The notes under the pieces: generated by a model | Told to the model about the DNA's origin: nothing | Seen by the model: only the letters and a program-made list of their open reading frames with translations | Databases searched by the model: none | Assembly: GCA_963676095.1 (NCBI GenBank) | Contig: OY781040.1 | Location: forward strand, 3,596,001-3,660,000 | DNA length: 64,000 nt | DNA from: G963676095 sp963676095 | GTDB lineage: Bacteria > Bacteroidota > Bacteroidia > Bacteroidales > Prolixibacteraceae | Reading direction: 5' to 3' | Position numbers and translations under genes: made by a program | Part shown: one piece after another, positions 62,064 through 64,000 of the stretch | Position numbering within the stretch: position 1 is the stretch's first letter | Layout: every line of letters starts with the position of its first letter

Positions 62064-63506
62064 TTAAAGGTTTTTAATTTCATTGACCAGCTTTTGCAAC
62101 GTGTCTTTTGCGTTGCCGAACAGTAACCGGGTTTTTTCTCCGAAGAAAAGTTCATTTTCAATCCCGGCATATCCTTTGCCCCGTCCCCTTTTCATCACGA
62201 TAATGTTTTTTGCCTCGAAGGCCCTGATGATGGGCATACCGGCGATAGGGCTTCCGGGATCGGTAATGGCTGCCGGGTTGACCACATCGTTTGCTCCGAT
62301 CACGACGACCACATCGGTATTGGGCATGTCCGGATTAATCGAGTCCATTTCGACCAGCTGGCTGTACGGCACGTCTGCCTCGGCTAGCAATACGTTCATG
62401 TGACCGGGCATACGTCCGGCTACCGGATGGATCGCATACCTTACATTAACCCCTTTGCCGCCCAAAAGCAGGTCGAGCTCGTGGCAAACATGCTGTGCCT
62501 GTGCAACTGCCAGTCCGTATCCCGGAACAATTACCACACTTTGTGAATAGCTCATCAGGATCGCTGCATCGCTCAGCGTTATTTCCTTCATTTCGCCCTG
62601 TTCCCTGGCTGCCGATGATCCGCCTCCGCCAAAAGCGCCGACAATCACGTTCAGCAGCGACCTGTTCATGGCGCGGCACATCAGCACCGTAAGAATTGTT
62701 CCCGCAGCACCCACGAGGATCCCCCCGAGGATCATGGCCTGGTTATTATAGATGAACCCGGCCATGGCTGCGGCTATTCCTGTTAAACTGTTCAGCAGCG
62801 AAATTACGACAGGCATATCGGCCCCGCCTATCGGCATAACAAACAGAACTCCGTAGAGCAGCGATAAGGCCATCAGCAGGTAGATAGCCCATTCAAGCTG
62901 TTCGGGCGTTTGGCCGGAGACAAGCATGTAAACCGCGAGGACCAGCGTGGCGATGAGTAACAGGATATTGACATATTTCATGATTCCTGAACGGATATCC
63001 CCGATCTTTCCGTCAAGTTTTCCGTAGGCGATCATACTTCCGCTGAAAGCGATAGCACCGATAATCAGTCCTAACAGGGTTACCAGTACAGAGGTTATAT
63101 TACCCATGTCGGCATTGGGAAACTCGAGCAGCGATACCAGCATGGATGCAGCCCCTCCTGTGGCATTATAAAACGACACGAGCTGTGGCATAGCAGTCAT
63201 TTTTATCCTCCGTGCCACAATCCACCCAATCACGGAACCTACCCCGATCGAAGCCAGGATGATCCACATGTTGGCCAGCGGGATGCCCCGTCCATCGGCA
63301 TTTTTATGAAGAAATAAAGTGGTCGCCATTCCCAGCAACATTCCGGCGGCAGCATAAAAATTGCCTTTCCGGGCAGTTTCGGGATGACTTAACAATTTCA
63401 GCCCGTAAACAAACAGCAGGGCCGCTGTCAGGTAGCTAAGTTCCAGCAGGGTTTCTCCCATGGTATAGGGCGTTCCGTTCAGTGTTCCGATTATCTGGTC
63501 CATCAT
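62064..63506 (-). CDS. pntB: NAD(P) transhydrogenase beta subunit
   Basis: This 480-residue subunit has about eight to nine membrane helices in its first 290 residues (LTAALLFVYGLKLLSHPETARKG) and a C-terminal NADP(H)-binding domain III (VVIVPGYGLAVAQAQH; VRYAIHPVAGRMPGHMNVLLAEA; VVVIGANDVVNP; VMKRGRGKGYAGIEN). The enzyme couples proton re-entry to hydride transfer from NADH to NADP+ in the inner membrane. Its ATG overlaps the stop of the preceding gene. This is the split, three-gene arrangement found in many Bacteroidota. Confidence 0.96.
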   Translation of the reverse strand: MMDQIIGTLNGTPYTMGETLLELSYLTAALLFVYGLKLLSHPETARKGNFYAAAGMLLGMATTLFLHKNADGRGIPLANMWIILASIGVGSVIGWIVARRIKMTAMPQLVSFYNATGGAASMLVSLLEFPNADMGNITSVLVTLLGLIIGAIAFSGSMIAYGKLDGKIGDIRSGIMKYVNILLLIATLVLAVYMLVSGQTPEQLEWAIYLLMALSLLYGVLFVMPIGGADMPVVISLLNSLTGIAAAMAGFIYNNQAMILGGILVGAAGTILTVLMCRAMNRSLLNVIVGAFGGGGSSAAREQGEMKEITLSDAAILMSYSQSVVIVPGYGLAVAQAQHVCHELDLLLGGKGVNVRYAIHPVAGRMPGHMNVLLAEADVPYSQLVEMDSINPDMPNTDVVVVIGANDVVNPAAITDPGSPIAGMPIIRAFEAKNIIVMKRGRGKGYAGIENELFFGEKTRLLFGNAKDTLQKLVNEIKNL

Positions 63507-63826
63507 GCCCTCCCTTTTTTCTTCTTTTTAAACATTTCCAGCATCCTGTCTGTCACCACGAAACCTCCGACTACGTTTAACGTACCGAAGATAACTGCCA
63601 GGATCCCCAGTATGAGCCCGACCGAAAGACGGGAGGCATCTTCATGCCCTACCAGGATGATCCCGCCAATGATAATAACCCCGCTGATCGCGTTGGCCCC
63701 GGACATCAGCGGGGTATGCAGTACCGACGGCACGTGCGAAATGACTTCGATGCCCAGGAATATGGAAAGGGCGATAATAAAGATCGCTTCCTTGTATGTA
63801 TAAAAAAACTGAAGTATTTGTTCCAT
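63503..63826 (-). CDS. pntA: NAD(P) transhydrogenase alpha subunit, membrane part
   Basis: The 107-residue protein contains the four helices of the alpha-subunit membrane domain (YTYKEAIFIIALSIFLGIEV; HTPLMSGANAISGVIIIGGI; LGILAVIFGTLNVVGGFVV), which in enterobacteria is fused to the NAD-binding part. It ends KKKKKGRA and overlaps pntB by 4 bp. It starts 2 bp after the stop of the NAD-binding subunit gene. Confidence 0.95.
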   Translation of the reverse strand: MEQILQFFYTYKEAIFIIALSIFLGIEVISHVPSVLHTPLMSGANAISGVIIIGGIILVGHEDASRLSVGLILGILAVIFGTLNVVGGFVVTDRMLEMFKKKKKGRA

Positions 63827-63828
63827 GA

Positions 63829-64000
63829 TTATCCGATTATTGATTTTATACGTTCGTTATAAATCTGGCCTTCGTGGGTAATGCAGGTACCCTTCACGAT
63901 CTCGTCGTTGAAGTCCAGCTTCAGGCTGCCATCTTCGGCAATCAGTAATTCCATGAAGTTGCTGACATTCTTCCCGAACATCTTGCTGGCATCTTTAGGC
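63829..64000 (-). CDS. pntA: NAD(P) transhydrogenase alpha subunit, NAD-binding part (partial)
   Basis: Only the last 56 codons are in the window. They read DASKMFGKNVSNFMELLIAE, LKLDFNDEIVKGTCITHEGQI and end IKSIIG, the characteristic tail of alanine dehydrogenase/PntA domain I. The rest lies beyond the window. It is the first gene of the pntA1-pntA2-pntB operon here, with the stop 2 bp before the next start. Confidence 0.9.
   Translation of the reverse strand, partial: PKDASKMFGKNVSNFMELLIAEDGSLKLDFNDEIVKGTCITHEGQIYNERIKSIIG

Overview
The window is chromosomal DNA of a Bacteroidota bacterium, most likely order Bacteroidales. The signs are SusC/SusD outer-membrane pairs, GH97, GH53 and GH20-type glycosidases, Bacteroidota promoters of the TAnnTTTG type, IS91 and IS630 elements typical of the phylum, and repeated short gene overlaps. 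No rRNA or tRNA gene was seen, so genus cannot be assigned.

Layout. (1) 1-8.95 kb: glycan-degradation genes: the end of a GH20-like hexosaminidase, a GH97 glycosidase, a DUF819 membrane protein, and a decayed galactan locus made of a tandem GH53 galactanase, a frameshifted SusD and a remnant of a further secreted protein. (2) 8.95-45.8 kb: a long accessory region. Recurrent intergenic repeats separate small AT-rich foreign genes: a Hint-domain protein with an in-frame stop, a Crp/Fnr regulator, an SRPBCC protein, two ORF6N genes, an XRE-membrane protein, an aspartic-protease-like protein, a TlpA-like protein and a CI/Cro-like pair. The region also holds three group II intron remnants, a REP-associated transposase relic, a two-ORF IS, an ISKra4-like IS, an IS630 and an IS91 with a crippled tyrosine recombinase. 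Embedded at 13.2-28.9 kb is a minus-strand block: a large transglutaminase/lectin protein, signal peptidase I, a DUF1573 lipoprotein and a TolC/adaptor/two-permease RND efflux set. The first permease is broken by one frameshift and one clean IS insertion. (3) 46.2-54.2 kb: a SusC-SusD-Gfo/Idh/MocA-sugar isomerase operon. (4) 54.3-64 kb: a transglutaminase lipoprotein bracketed by two copies of a probable small RNA unit, then DUF169, AraC, MFS and aldo/keto reductase genes and the proton-translocating transhydrogenase genes pntA-pntB.

The most unusual signals are: a seven-copy dispersed repeat family with 23-bp tandem modules that brackets accessory cassettes, including two ORF6N cassettes; a 470-bp block of successive 22-bp palindromic arrays; five compensated palindromic hairpins confined to one decayed group II intron; and a duplicated minus-strand unit with four 10-bp-phased TTAAC boxes, a -7 element and a terminator. 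All product calls rest on motif reading only; no database search was possible.
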